DNA from: Anisus vortex
Lineage: Eukaryota > Mollusca > Gastropoda > Planorbidae
Assembly (NCBI GenBank): GCA_949126835.1
Contig: OX421505.1
Coordinates: 1,731,587-1,795,586, forward strand
DNA length: 64,000 nt
Direction of reading: 5' to 3'
A program made the translations under genes and the position numbers. Shown piece by piece: positions 11,280 through 22,149 of this stretch (within the stretch, counting starts at the first letter, position 1; each line of letters begins with the position of its first letter). Under the pieces are notes generated by a model that did not search any database, was not told the origin of the DNA, and saw only the letters and a program-made list of their open reading frames with translations.

Positions 11280-14200
11280 ATGATCAATGCGGCTGTCGAA
11301 GAGGACCACACGATAGATCGTAGCAAATATGATCACATATTTAAAGTAATTTTTGTAGGTGGTAGAAATGTTGGTAAAACAAATTTGATACGAAGGTAAG
11401 GGAAATGTATAACTATATATAGTTGGTAATTTAAGTCTATAATTATGCTATAGCTATAACTTACTATAGTAGGTCTGTACTGTATAATATATGGCCTGTA
11501 TACTGTATAGACTATAGCGCGTCTGCTGTAACTTAATTAATTTGCGAAACCATCTCATTAAACAAATAATCGTATCGTATATGTATTACAGACTCTCCTT
11601 CTATAAAGAAGATTATTGCGTTTTCTTTGTCTTTAAATAGAAGATCTTCTTTATAGTTTATAGTCTGCAACTTATAAGATAACATAACCAACATAATTAT
11701 AATTATAAGTAATGTAAATATGATAATATATATATAGGTATAGGCCTATAGAAATATAAGCCTACATATATATAATTATATCCATTGTGTAGTATATTAA
11801 TATAGCATATAGCCTATTGTAAAGAAAGCAATATTACCAAATTACAGTCTATGCAGTCTAGAATATGCCAATAGACTTATATGCCTAAACTCAAAACTGC
11901 TTTTTGCTTCCAAGAACAGACTGGTTGAAAGTAATAACAGGAAGTTAGATAGATATTAGATGAAATGAATTATGATTTGTTATTATTTTACTATGTCATT
12001 ATAAGTTTAAATTAGGCAGATTGATTTATTGATTGTGAATTTATTTTCTGTAGCATAGGCATAGGCATTTAATAGAACTAAAACAATAGTATAGGAGTGT
12101 AGGCTAAATATAGAGAGTTGTGAATGAGTATGACTGCAGTGTATGACTATGAGTTATGAAGGGATAGATAACAAACAAAAGATAATATATTTAGATACAC
12201 AATTAAAACACACATATTTTTTAAAAGTATTTCTTGAATATATTTTTTTCCAACAGATTCTGCGAGGTCCATGGAGATGAGAAGTCTGAGAAGAGCACAC
12301 CGAACATATGTGTTGATTTTTCCATTGCAACACTACAATCATCAGATGGTAAAAATGTTAAGTTGCAAGTATGTGTTTTGAGTATTCCCTGATTCCCTGC
12401 ATGCAATACTATCATATTGCTGATATAGATGGTGAACAGGAGACATTGACTTAAAGTTCACAGACGTTCCTTCTAGATAGAAGGTCCAAAACTTGAAGCA
12501 GACGCTGGGCCATTTTTATTGACAGTCGGATGTACTAACTGCTGGACCAGCCGGCCTCACGGTTCAGCCAGCCTCACCGATATGTTAACATTAGGAGCAC
12601 GATGGGCTAACATATGGGGGATAACCCCTGTTGCGTGTCTGTCATGACATGGGATTGTGTGGCCAGCAGGGTACACAAATTACAGTGCGCCCACTCGGAA
12701 CATGAGTACTCAACGTCTCATTTTCGTCATCAACGAAAAAATTGTGTATAAATGGAATATTTTACAATAGCTCTTTTGATTGTCCTTACCACCAAACTGA
12801 CTTGTTCATGTTCTTTTAAAGTGGTTAATCTAGATCTCTGCGCAGAAAATGTTTCTAACTTCATCAAACGACGAGTTCATAAATTATTTATTTCATATTC
12901 ACCTTTTGAGGCTGTGTAGTTCTTTAAACTTTCGCTGCCACCATTTGTTAATACCGGTCTGTTGCTAAGACTGGTGTCACGATATTATTGAGCTACCTCT
13001 TTGAGTTTCGTCTGTGATTATTTCTCTATTATATCTTCAAGATTTCAACAACAGTCTTTCAACATCAATAAGTCGATATTTGCAGTATATTAAATAGTTT
13101 ATTACTTACTTCACTTTTCTATAGCTTACATTAAACACATAGAATATAATGTAAATCCAATTAGAAATAGTACAATAACAGAGTTCATATCTTCAAATTC
13201 CAAGTTACAATAAAATATAATACACCTCTGTTCACCAGAACGCCCAGAGGTTAACAAACTATATTTGGTCTCCCTATCACATGACTTTTACCTCCCATCA
13301 TTCAACTAAATTAACTAGCTCACGAAATTCTCGTGGTTGTGAATGATACTCTCAATCATGATTGTTTTAAGAGAATTAATATGACCGTATTTTCATGGTC
13401 ATTTAAAGATTACATAAGTTATTTCTCTTTGACTATAAATTGAACCTTGACAGTTACGCATCATGTCATATTAAGTTATTTGTGTGCCATGGGTTGGTTA
13501 GTCTCAGACAGGATCTTGGAGTGCCATGGGTTGGTTAGTCTCAGACAGGATCTTGGTATACAATGGGTTGGTTAGTCTCAGACAGGATCTTGGTGTGCCA
13601 TGGGTTGGTTAGTATCAGACAGAATCTTGGAGTGCCATGGGTTGGTTAGTCTCAGACAGGATCTTGGTGTGCCATGGGTTGGTTAGTCTCAGACAGGATC
13701 TTGGTATACAATGGGTTGGTTAGTCTCAGACAGGATCTTGGTGTGCCATGGGTTGGTTAGTATCAGACAGAATCTTGGAGTGCCATGGGTTGGTTAGTCT
13801 CAGACAGGATCTTGGTGTGCTATGGGCTGGTTAGTCTCAGACAGGATCTTGGTGTGCCATGGGTTGGTTAGTCTCAGACAGGATCTTGGTGTGCCATGGG
13901 TTGGTTAGTATCAGACAGAATCTTAGAGTGCCATGGGTTGGTTAGTATCAGACAGGATCTTGGTGTGCCATGGGTTGGTTAGCCTCAGACAGGATCTTGG
14001 TGTGCCATGGGTTGGTTAGTATCAGACAGAATCTTGGAGTGCCATGGGTTGGTTAGTCTTAGACAGGATCTTGGTGTGCTATGGGTTGGTTAGTCTCAGA
14101 CAGAATCTTGGTGTGCCATGGGTTGGTTAGTCTCAGACAGGATCTTGGTGTGCCATGGGTTGGTTAGTCTCAGACAGTTTCTTGGTGTGCCATGAGTTGG

Positions 14201-17200
14201 TTAGTCTCAGAAAGGATCTTGGTGTGCCATGGGTTGGTTAGTCTCAGACAGGATCTTGGTGTGCCATGGGTTGGTTAGTCTCAGACAGGATCTTGGTGTG
14301 CCATGGGTTGGTTAGTCTCAGACAGGACCTTGGAGTGCCATGGGTTGGTTAGTCTCAGACAGGATCTTGGTGTGCCATAGGTTTGTTAGTCTCATACAGA
14401 ATCTTGGTGTGCCACGGGTCAGTTAGTCTCAGACAGAATCTTGGTGTGCCATGGGTTGGTTAGTCTCAGACAGGATCTTGGTGTGCCATGGGTTGGTTAG
14501 TCTCATACAGAATCTTGGTGTGCCATGGGTTGGTTAGTCTCAGACAGGATCTTGGTGTGCCATGGGTTGGTTAGTCTCAGACAGGATCTTGGTGTGCCAT
14601 GGGTGGGTTAGTCTCAGACAGGATCTTGGTGTGTCATGGGTTGGTTAGTCTCAGACAGGATCTTGGTGTGTCATGGGTTGGTTAGTCTCAGACAGGATCT
14701 TGGTGTACCATGGGTTGGTTAGTCTCAGATAGGATCTTGGTGTGCCATGGGTTGGTTAGTCTCAGACAGGATCTTGGTGTGTCATGGGTTGGTTAGTCTC
14801 AGACAGGATCTTGGTGTGTCATGGGTTTGTTAGTCTCAGACAGGATCTTGGTGTGTCATGGGTTGGTTAGTCTCAGACAGGATCTTGGTGTGCCATGGGT
14901 TGGTTAGTCTCAGACAGGATCTTGGTGTGCCATGGGTTGGTTAGTCTCAGACAGGATCTTGGTGTGTCATGGGTTGGTTAGTCTCAGACAGGATCCTGGT
15001 GTGCCCACCTAATACACCCCTCTACATTGTTATGCCTTGGACTCAAGAGATGACAGACTTGTCCAATTTATTTTAGAGACACAAATAGGTAAACAGGACA
15101 CAGGGTAAGAATAGAGTTTGTGTGTGGTTATGTGTGAGTGTGAGGGAAGGAGATGTGCTGATTATTATGGAGGAATATATTAGAAATAATCCATGATCTT
15201 CTTTGTTCCCCTTCAACATAACAGCTCTGGGACACGGCTGGACAAGAGAGGTTTAAATCCATCACAAGTTCCTATTTGAGGGGCGCTAGCGGAACTCTCG
15301 TCATGTTCAACATTTACGACAGAGAGACATTTAACGAGCTTACCCATTGGCTGGACATAGTTCAACAGATGGCGTCACCAGATACAGCTGTGGTAGGTAG
15401 TCCTATATAGATGTATGGATGGAGGGACATAGTGCTGGCTCAATATTACAAGATTTTGATGTGAAATTGTTACGTACGGATCATCATTGGGTGAAGCAGC
15501 TTAGCATTATTATGAATTGAGGGCTTATAAATATGTATTGAGGGCTTATAATTATATTATGTATGCAGGGCTTTTAATTATGTATTGAGGGCTTACATTT
15601 ATGTAGTGAGGGATTATATTAAAATTATGTATTGATGGCTTTAAATTAAGCATATATATTAAGGGCTTATAATTATGTATTAAGTGCTTACAATTATGCC
15701 CAGTATGGTATTTATAAGCCATGAAATAATATTATTGTATTTTAAACCTGTTTTAATCCCAGCATTTGTCTTAAATTTCCTATAACATTTGAAACATATT
15801 TTTGTTATTTTATTTATTATTTAAGAGCCACATGTCTTTCTGTATGCATAATACGTTCAATTAGTTTTTCCTGATTTTCTTTCTGTGAGTAAATCATTTT
15901 GATTGTTTTGTATTTATTGATTTGAAAAAAAAGAAAATTAATTTCTTATGATTTACCAACTCTTTGAGTCTACCCAGCTCGGATTCATACAGAATTGTTG
16001 GGGATAAGAAGGTAACTTGGCATTGTGCTGGCCACACATCCCCATTTATGCTGTGATCCTAGAAACTTGTGGATGCTGTTTCACAGGGCCCTATGGTCTT
16101 ATTTACATTCTAGCCCTGTTACATGCAGAAGTAATTTATAAATATGATTCACTCTTTTATTATCTTTATTTTCCATTCATCTTTTAACTAATTAATAATT
16201 CTATTTCATGTCATTGATCACTTAAACTTAAATAGATTATCAGATATTAACATTTGATCAATGGGTTGATATATTAGTTTTATTTCATAGATTATTGTTG
16301 GGCACCAAATGGAAGTTGATAAGTCAAACAGAGATGTCAGCAGAGAGGAAGCACAAGCCTTCGCTGATGCTAGAAACATTATCTACAAAGAAGTATGTGC
16401 CGATACCAACTGGGATGTCGATACTATTTTAAAAGTATGTAAATATCTTACAAAATTATACAATGCACAGTTCTATCTAACAAAGTTATACAATGCACAG
16501 TGCTATCTAACAATAAACATCAAGCGGTATTTAGAAAAGTAGTTTGCTTTAGGCTGGTTGTGTTGAGAAGGGTTTCACTTTAGCTCTGTCAGTTTAGATG
16601 CAAGATAAGATGTGTTTTGTTCTTAGCTGGAATTATTATAATTATAATGTGCTTTGTGTTTAGCTGGATTATGCTGGATATGATCTTGATTGGGGTTCTC
16701 TTTGTCGAGTGCATTTGATTGAACAATATTAATGCTACTAATAAAAATAATTATAACGATTCTATTTGTATAGCGCTGCAAGCAAACATAATGTAAGCTC
16801 AGAGGGCATTTCACATTGTGCAGCAAACAAGCAAGAATATGGATATAATTCTGTAGGCTAAAATGGATATAGAGCTAATTGATATTTTCAAAAGTTTACA
16901 AACATAGGACAGAGGAAGTAATTGTAGCATTAACCGACTTAATATTACAGTAGGAGTCTAAAAAAAAAGGTGTTTAACAAAGGAAATAGTAAAAGAATGT
17001 GTTTTCAATTTCTTTTTAAAACTGATGATAGAACTTGTCTACTTTAGTTGGATGAGATAATGAGTAATAGTATCCAATGAAATTTCTTGTATAATCCCAA
17101 TGGTTACAGCCATTAATGCTAGACTTAGTCATTCAGTCAGGTTTGAAGAACATGTTGGTTCTGTAACTGTAAGGGGCAGAGTTAGTTTGTAAAAGTAACT

Positions 17201-17747
17201 TAACACTTTTTAGAAAATGTCAAAATGGTCAGTGACTTTATGTGGCAGAGAAATATAAAAGGATTATGTGATAAGCACAGTGCCAAGATGCCTTTAGATT
17301 TCCCCTACTAAGGTAGCCATAAACAAAAATCTAGTCTTTTTACTAAGATTTGAACCCAACATGTACCATACTCATACAGAACAGTTATGTTGTTTAATAT
17401 TTATGAGGAGAAAATGAACATTGCTTGTAAAGAATATTATTGTTATTGGTTATGTTACTTTTTTTTTTTAATTTAAATATTTCAGATACATTTTCTTTGT
17501 TTTTATTATAGTTATAGTTGATTGGCATTCACAAACATTTTTTTATTACATATTTTGGAAAAAATAATAAAATAGTCTCATGTAATTATTTCCTTGGAAG
17601 TGATTAAAACTTGCTTATATCTTAACTATGTGACAGAAACTAACAGACATGATGGTGAAAAACAAGCAGCCTAAAGTATTTCCACCAACCAGTCAAGAGA
17701 AACAGCAAGGGAAAGAAACTCTCCTCACAAACAAACCAAAAATGTAA
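11280..17747 (+). CDS. Diverged Rab-like protein, candidate pseudo-GTPase (tandem copy 2)
   Basis: Five exons join to a 216-residue protein: 11280-11395, 12257-12368, 15225-15392, 16291-16434, 17637-17747. Exons 3 and 4 match copy 1 in length (168, 144 nt) and all phases agree, so the genes are tandem duplicates. P-loop GGRNVGKT (27-34) and WDTAGQE (78-84) are intact. Other nucleotide motifs are not. PTIG of switch I reads PNIC, G4 HKAD reads HQME (137-140), and G5 is replaced by EVCADTN. The tail ends TNKPKM with no cysteine, so it cannot be prenylated. All splice signals are good and no stop interrupts it, which argues against a dead pseudogene. The extra N-terminal 16 residues are acidic. 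A cytosolic regulatory or pseudo-GTPase role is inferred. Confidence 0.83.
11585..11690. mobile_element. Two LINE/SINE 3' tails in inverted orientation
   Basis: 11589-11625 is the LINE 3' tail in minus orientation (acagactctccttctataaa...attgcgtt). 11635-11686 is a second tail in plus orientation ending in acttataagataac. Together they make an imperfect palindrome in intron 1 of Rab-like gene 2. Confidence 0.65.
12455..12570 (-). mobile_element. Internally deleted SINE family B copy
   Basis: Carries the tail (cacagacgttccttctagatagaag) and the head (ctaactgctggaccagccgg) of family B but lacks most of the middle. Minus orientation, in intron 2 of Rab-like gene 2. Confidence 0.75.
13483..15005. 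repeat. 37-bp minisatellite, about 41 copies, in intron 2 of Rab-like gene 2
   Basis: Unit TGTGCCATGGGTTGGTTAGT + ctcagacaggatcttgg. Variants include tatacaatggg and gtatcagacagaatcttgga. In the first ~300 bp these recur every four units (148 bp), giving a short higher-order repeat. The period is not divisible by three. Confidence 0.96.
15958..16112 (+). mobile_element. Decayed SINE family A 3' portion
   Basis: Shares gagtctacccagctc, ttggcattgtgctggccaca and ctgtttcac.gggccctatgg with better copies at 51.3 and 57.1 kb. Intron 3 of Rab-like gene 2. Confidence 0.7.
16730..17180. repeat. Dispersed repeat with the tatttgtatagcgctgc...gctcagag tail
   Basis: 16736-16815 (ttctatttgtatagcgctgc, then aaacataatgtaagctcaga) is shared with 31690-31790 and, more diverged, with 21380-21480, 5940-5990 and 63765-63835. 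Sequence out to about 16930 (agagctaattgat, tagcattaaccgac) is also shared with 31.8 kb. This looks like the 3' end of a LINE-type family. Confidence 0.6.
17260..17400 (-). mobile_element. Very decayed SINE family A fragment
   Basis: Contains cacagtgccaagatgccttta and agatttgaacccaacatg, resembling reversed family A copies. Weak. Confidence 0.4.
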
Positions 17748-17942
17748 AATTTTGTAGCTTTGTATTTATGTACTTTATGTTGTTATTTTTATATCAAATA
17801 ACTTGTGACTGTATTTTTTTTATTTGGTCAATGTCTGAAAGACAGGTCCCCAACATCTGGCAACTAAAGTATGAAGAGATCAAATTTGTTAAAATATGGA
17901 CGTTACAGCTTTTTACTCTTACCGTTACTAAATCTAAACTAA

Positions 17943-17948
17943 AATAAA
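17943..17948 (+). other. Poly(A) signal for Rab-like gene 2
   Basis: AATAAA about 195 nt after the stop at 17747 and just before the 41-bp minisatellite. Confidence 0.5.
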
Positions 17949-17990
17949 ATAATTTTTTTTTCTGTCCCATTCTGTGTTTGAAATATGGAC

Positions 17991-19936
17991 CTTTCAAATA
18001 TTATGTTATGGTCTTATGACATTTGGGAATTCTTTCAAATATTATGTTATGGTCTTATGACATTTGGGAATTCTTTCAAATATTATGTTATGGTCTTATG
18101 ACATTTGGGAATTCTTTCAAATATTATGTTATGGTCTTATGACATTTGGGAATTCTTTCAAATATTATGTTATGGTCTTATGACATTTGGGAATTCTTTC
18201 AAATATTATGTTATGGTCTTATGACATTTGGGAATTCTTTCAAATATTATGTTATGGTCTTATGACATTTGGGAATTCTTTCAAATATTATGTTATGGTC
18301 TTATGACATTTGGGAATTCTTTCAAATATTATGTTATGGTCTTATGACATTTGGGAATTCTTTCAAATATTATGTTATGGTCTTATGACATTTGGGAATT
18401 CTTTCAAATATTATGTTATGGTCTTATGACATTTGGGAATTCTTTCAAATATTATGTTATGGTCTTATGACATTTGGGAATTCTTTCAAATATTATGTTA
18501 TGGTCTTATGACATTTGGGAATTCTTTCAAATATTATGTTATGGTCTTATGACATTTGGGAATTCTTTTAAATATTATGTTATGGTCTTATGACATTTGG
18601 GAATTCTTTCAAATATTATGTTATGGTCTTATGACATTTGGGAATTCTTTCAAATATTGTTATGGTCTTATGTCATTTGGGAATTCTTTCAAATATTGTT
18701 ATGGTCTTATGACATTTGGGAATTCTTTCAAATATTATGTTATGGTCGTATGACATTTGGGAATTCTTTCAAATATTATGTTATGGTCGTATGACATTTG
18801 GGAATTCTTTCAAATATTATGTTATGGTCTTATGACATTTGGGAATTCTTTCACATATTGTTATGGTCTTATGACATTTGGGAATTCTTTCAAATATTAT
18901 GTTATGGTCTTATGACATTTGGGAATTCTTTCAAATATTATGTTATGGTCTTATGACATTTGGGAATTCTTTCAAATATTATGTTATGGTCTTATGACAT
19001 TTGGGAATTCTTTCAAATATTATGTTATGGTCTTATGACATTTGGGAATTCTTTCAAATATTATGTTATGGTCTTATGACATTTGGGAATTCTTTTAAAT
19101 ATTATGTTATGGTCTTATGACATTTGGGAATTCTTTCAAATATTATGTTATGGTCTTATGACATTTGGGAATTCTTTCAAATATTGTTATGGTCTTATGT
19201 CATTTGGGAATTCTTTCAAATATTGTTATGGTCTTATGACATTTGGGAATTCTTTCAAATATTGTTATGGTCTTATGACATTTGGGAATTCTTTCAAATA
19301 TTATGTTATGGTCGTATGACATTTGGGAATTCTTTCAAATATTATGTTATGGTCTTATGACATTTGGGAATTCTTTCACATATTGTTATGGTCTTATGAC
19401 ATTTGGGAATTCTTTCAAATATTATGTTATGGTCTTATGACATTTTGGAATTCTTTCAAATATTGTTATGGTCTTATGACATTTGGGAATTCTTTCAAAT
19501 ATTATGTTATGGTCGTATGACATTTGGGAATTCTTTCAAATATTATGTTATGGTCTTATGACATTTGGGAATTCTTTCACATATTGTTATGGTCTTATGA
19601 CATTTGGGAATTCTTTCAAATATTATGTTATGGTCTTATGACATTTTGGAATTCTTTCAAATATTGTTATGGTCTTATGACATTTGGGAATTCTTTCAAA
19701 TATTATGTTATGGTCGTATGACATTTGGGAATTCTTTCAAATATTATGTTATGGTCTTATGACATTTGGGAATTCTTTCACATATTGTTATGGTCTTATG
19801 ACATTTGGGAATTCTTTCAAATATTATGTTATGGTCTTATGACATTTGGGAATTCTTTCAAATATTGTTATGGTCTTATGACATTTGGGAATTCTTTCAA
19901 ATATTATGTTATGGTCGTATGACATTTGGGAATTCT
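17991..19936. repeat. 41/39-bp minisatellite, about 48 copies, with 201-bp higher-order repeat
   Basis: Unit TATGTTATGGTCTTATGACA + tttgggaattctttcaaatat (41 bp). A 2-bp-shorter form reads aaatattgttatgg. Each unit has an EcoRI site (GAATTC). From about 19323 to 19922 a five-unit block (3 x 41 + 2 x 39 = 201 bp), marked by ttcacatattg, cattttgg and ggtcgtatg, repeats three times. A longer block is duplicated between about 18550 and 19080. Short overlapping open frames here are repeat by-products. Confidence 0.97.
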
Positions 19937-20769
19937 CTACCTTAGCATGGTTAGCCACTGTAACCGCTTCTGTATTATCCTTGTAAGTGTTCTTCACTTG
20001 AACGACAAGATTGTACCAGACATTACATTGATACAGTCTATTGACACTCTACAATAGTAGTTTTACAAACTCTGCGTTCCAGCAAATAAATTCATTTATT
20101 ATTTATTATACGTTAACATTAAGCAGTTCATGAGACTGTAATCCACATCACATAAGAATTACTATAAGCATCAGTTCATGAGATAGCAATCCACAACACA
20201 TAAGAATTACTATAAGCATATATAAAAAATTATTCTCTTCAATCTAGACAGTCCTTTCTCTCCCCCATTTTGTTTTGTCTGCTGCTAGAGCTGTGTTAAA
20301 CATTTTTTTTAGAGAGTACAAATCATAGTAGCTGTGTATATTTTATAGGGTGTCAGCCACCCAGATTTGAGTTAGAGTTCTGTCTATAGACATGTTCTTA
20401 ACAGAACACAGCACAATAATTCCCATTTAGAAACTATTTTTATTAAACATCTTTAATAACAAAATGTTTCAATTATTGGTTCGACCTAATCTATACTAAG
20501 TAAAAGAATATATATTATACATTTTCAAAAAGCCTTTTTTTTTCTTTTCTTTACAATTCAATATATTTAACAGTTAGTTGTACTTTTTACTGCCTTACGG
20601 TTTACAAATTACGTTTTGGTGTGCAGTAATCTAGTGCCGTGGTAAAGGGCTGCCCAGGGGTCTAATGCTAAGTGACAGCCTAGTGGCATACATTGGGCTA
20701 GTTCTGTGCAGTGGTGTAACAATTTGGCTATTGACTGGTGCTTTGCAGCATTTAGTGGCATGCAGTGGT
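19937..20769. other. Intergenic stretch
   Basis: AT-rich sequence with a short local repeat (cagttcatgaga...atccacatcacataagaattac, 20124-20220, two copies). No gene seen. Confidence 0.55.
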
Positions 20770-21290
20770 TTTATCTTATGTTACAGATAATCCTTCTCTA
20801 CGCTTATCTGTGGTTTTTTTTAAATCTAGTCTTGTTACTAATAGAGGCTTTTAGGTTGATGTTTTAAATGATGTTAAGATGCTGGTTTTCCTGATTTGTT
20901 CAGGTAACCCATTCGATGCTTAGATGCCACTTGGGATTGGGAAGAAAGAGTACTTATATGGAACTGTTCTTGCTAAATGATAAGGAAAGAGTTTCTGTCT
21001 TTATGTTTTTTAAAGCATTGTAACAGATTGAGATTGTTTTTATGTTGTATTTCTAATGTAGAGTTTAGCCTAATGCCTTGTGAATTATTACTACTCTACT
21101 CTTTGCCCTTCTGTTCTCTAGTGTTTTAAGGTTTAGTTATTTAACTATTGTTATTACTCTTTATCAGTTGTGAATATTTGCTAGCAATGAACCATACAGC
21201 TCTTTTCTGAATTTGTTCTAATTTTTTTTTTATGTTTGTTCTAGATGATGGGTCCCAACCTGTTTGGTTGGAAGGTGTAAGTAATGGCCA
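20770..21290 (-). mobile_element. LINE 3' fragment, about 500 bp
   Basis: Collinear with 48090-48560 of the LINE: ggttttcctgatttgttcagg, gatgccact, gaagaaagagtacttatatg, ttattactactctactctttgccc, ttctgttctctagtgttt, gaatttgttctaattttt, gatgatgggtccca. Clearly diverged. Minus orientation. Confidence 0.88.
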
Positions 21291-21379
21291 CCAAGCATTA
21301 TTCACTTTGTCAGTACCGGGTAATGTCGTGTCATGAAAATGGTCAGCAAATAACTTATGTTCAATAATTATAATTAATG

Positions 21380-21480
21380 CCTTTGGGATGAATTAATTTT
21401 ATTGTATGTTAAATGCGCTCTGAGCATACATTATGTTCGTTCGCAGTGCTATAAAAATATTAGTAATTAATATATTTGTA
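21380..21480. repeat. Copy of the gctctgagcata/tagcgct dispersed tail
   Basis: aaatgcgctctgagcatacattatgttcgttcgcagtgctata is the reverse of the tails at 16.74 and 31.7 kb. Confidence 0.55.
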
Positions 21481-21974
21481 TAATATTATATACCGGTATT
21501 TAATATTAAATAATTTTTAAAATGCCAAACAGTTACTTTTTGTTGAATTTTATTTAAAAACTGAATTAATTGTTGTTTTTTTATAAAACCTGCCAGGGAG
21601 TGTGTATATAATGGTGTTGAGTATATTATAAAATTACACTGTTGTATTTCTAGGCTATTTATACTACGGTAATTTTCTATTTAATTTCTTTTTATGAACT
21701 GATTCTAAATTTAGTCATTTTTACTTATAGTACCACACTTGTGACTATTGAATCATATATAATATAACACTCATAACTGTTGATTACAACAGAGATCAAT
21801 GGCCCAGGTTTAATTCAGTATAACTTGTAACCTTCAATACAAGACTGAGATAATTTGTTATGAGCCAATCATTAGATTTAGGTAGCAGAGCCTTGTGTCA
21901 AATGTATGACAGTTTATAAGCCCTTTAAAACCCTAACCCTAGTCAAGATGTACCAGAAAATCTTATTAAATTAC

Positions 21975-22145
21975 AGACACACCTGCTATAAAGAAGATTA
22001 TTGTGTTCTATGCACATTCGAGGTCTGAGTCTAGTCTTGAATTTTTAGTAGTGTTTTAAGTTATGTTAAGCTACGTTTTTTCCTGGTTTGTTCAGGCAAC
22101 CCATCCCATCCCATGCCCATCGGGAAGAAAAAGACATACTGGTAC
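21975..22145 (-). mobile_element. LINE 3'-end fragment
   Basis: ttacagacacacctgctataaagaagattattgtgtt, gagtctagtcttga and caggcaacccatccc match the LINE 3' end. Minus orientation. Confidence 0.8.
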
Positions 22146-22149
22146 TTTT

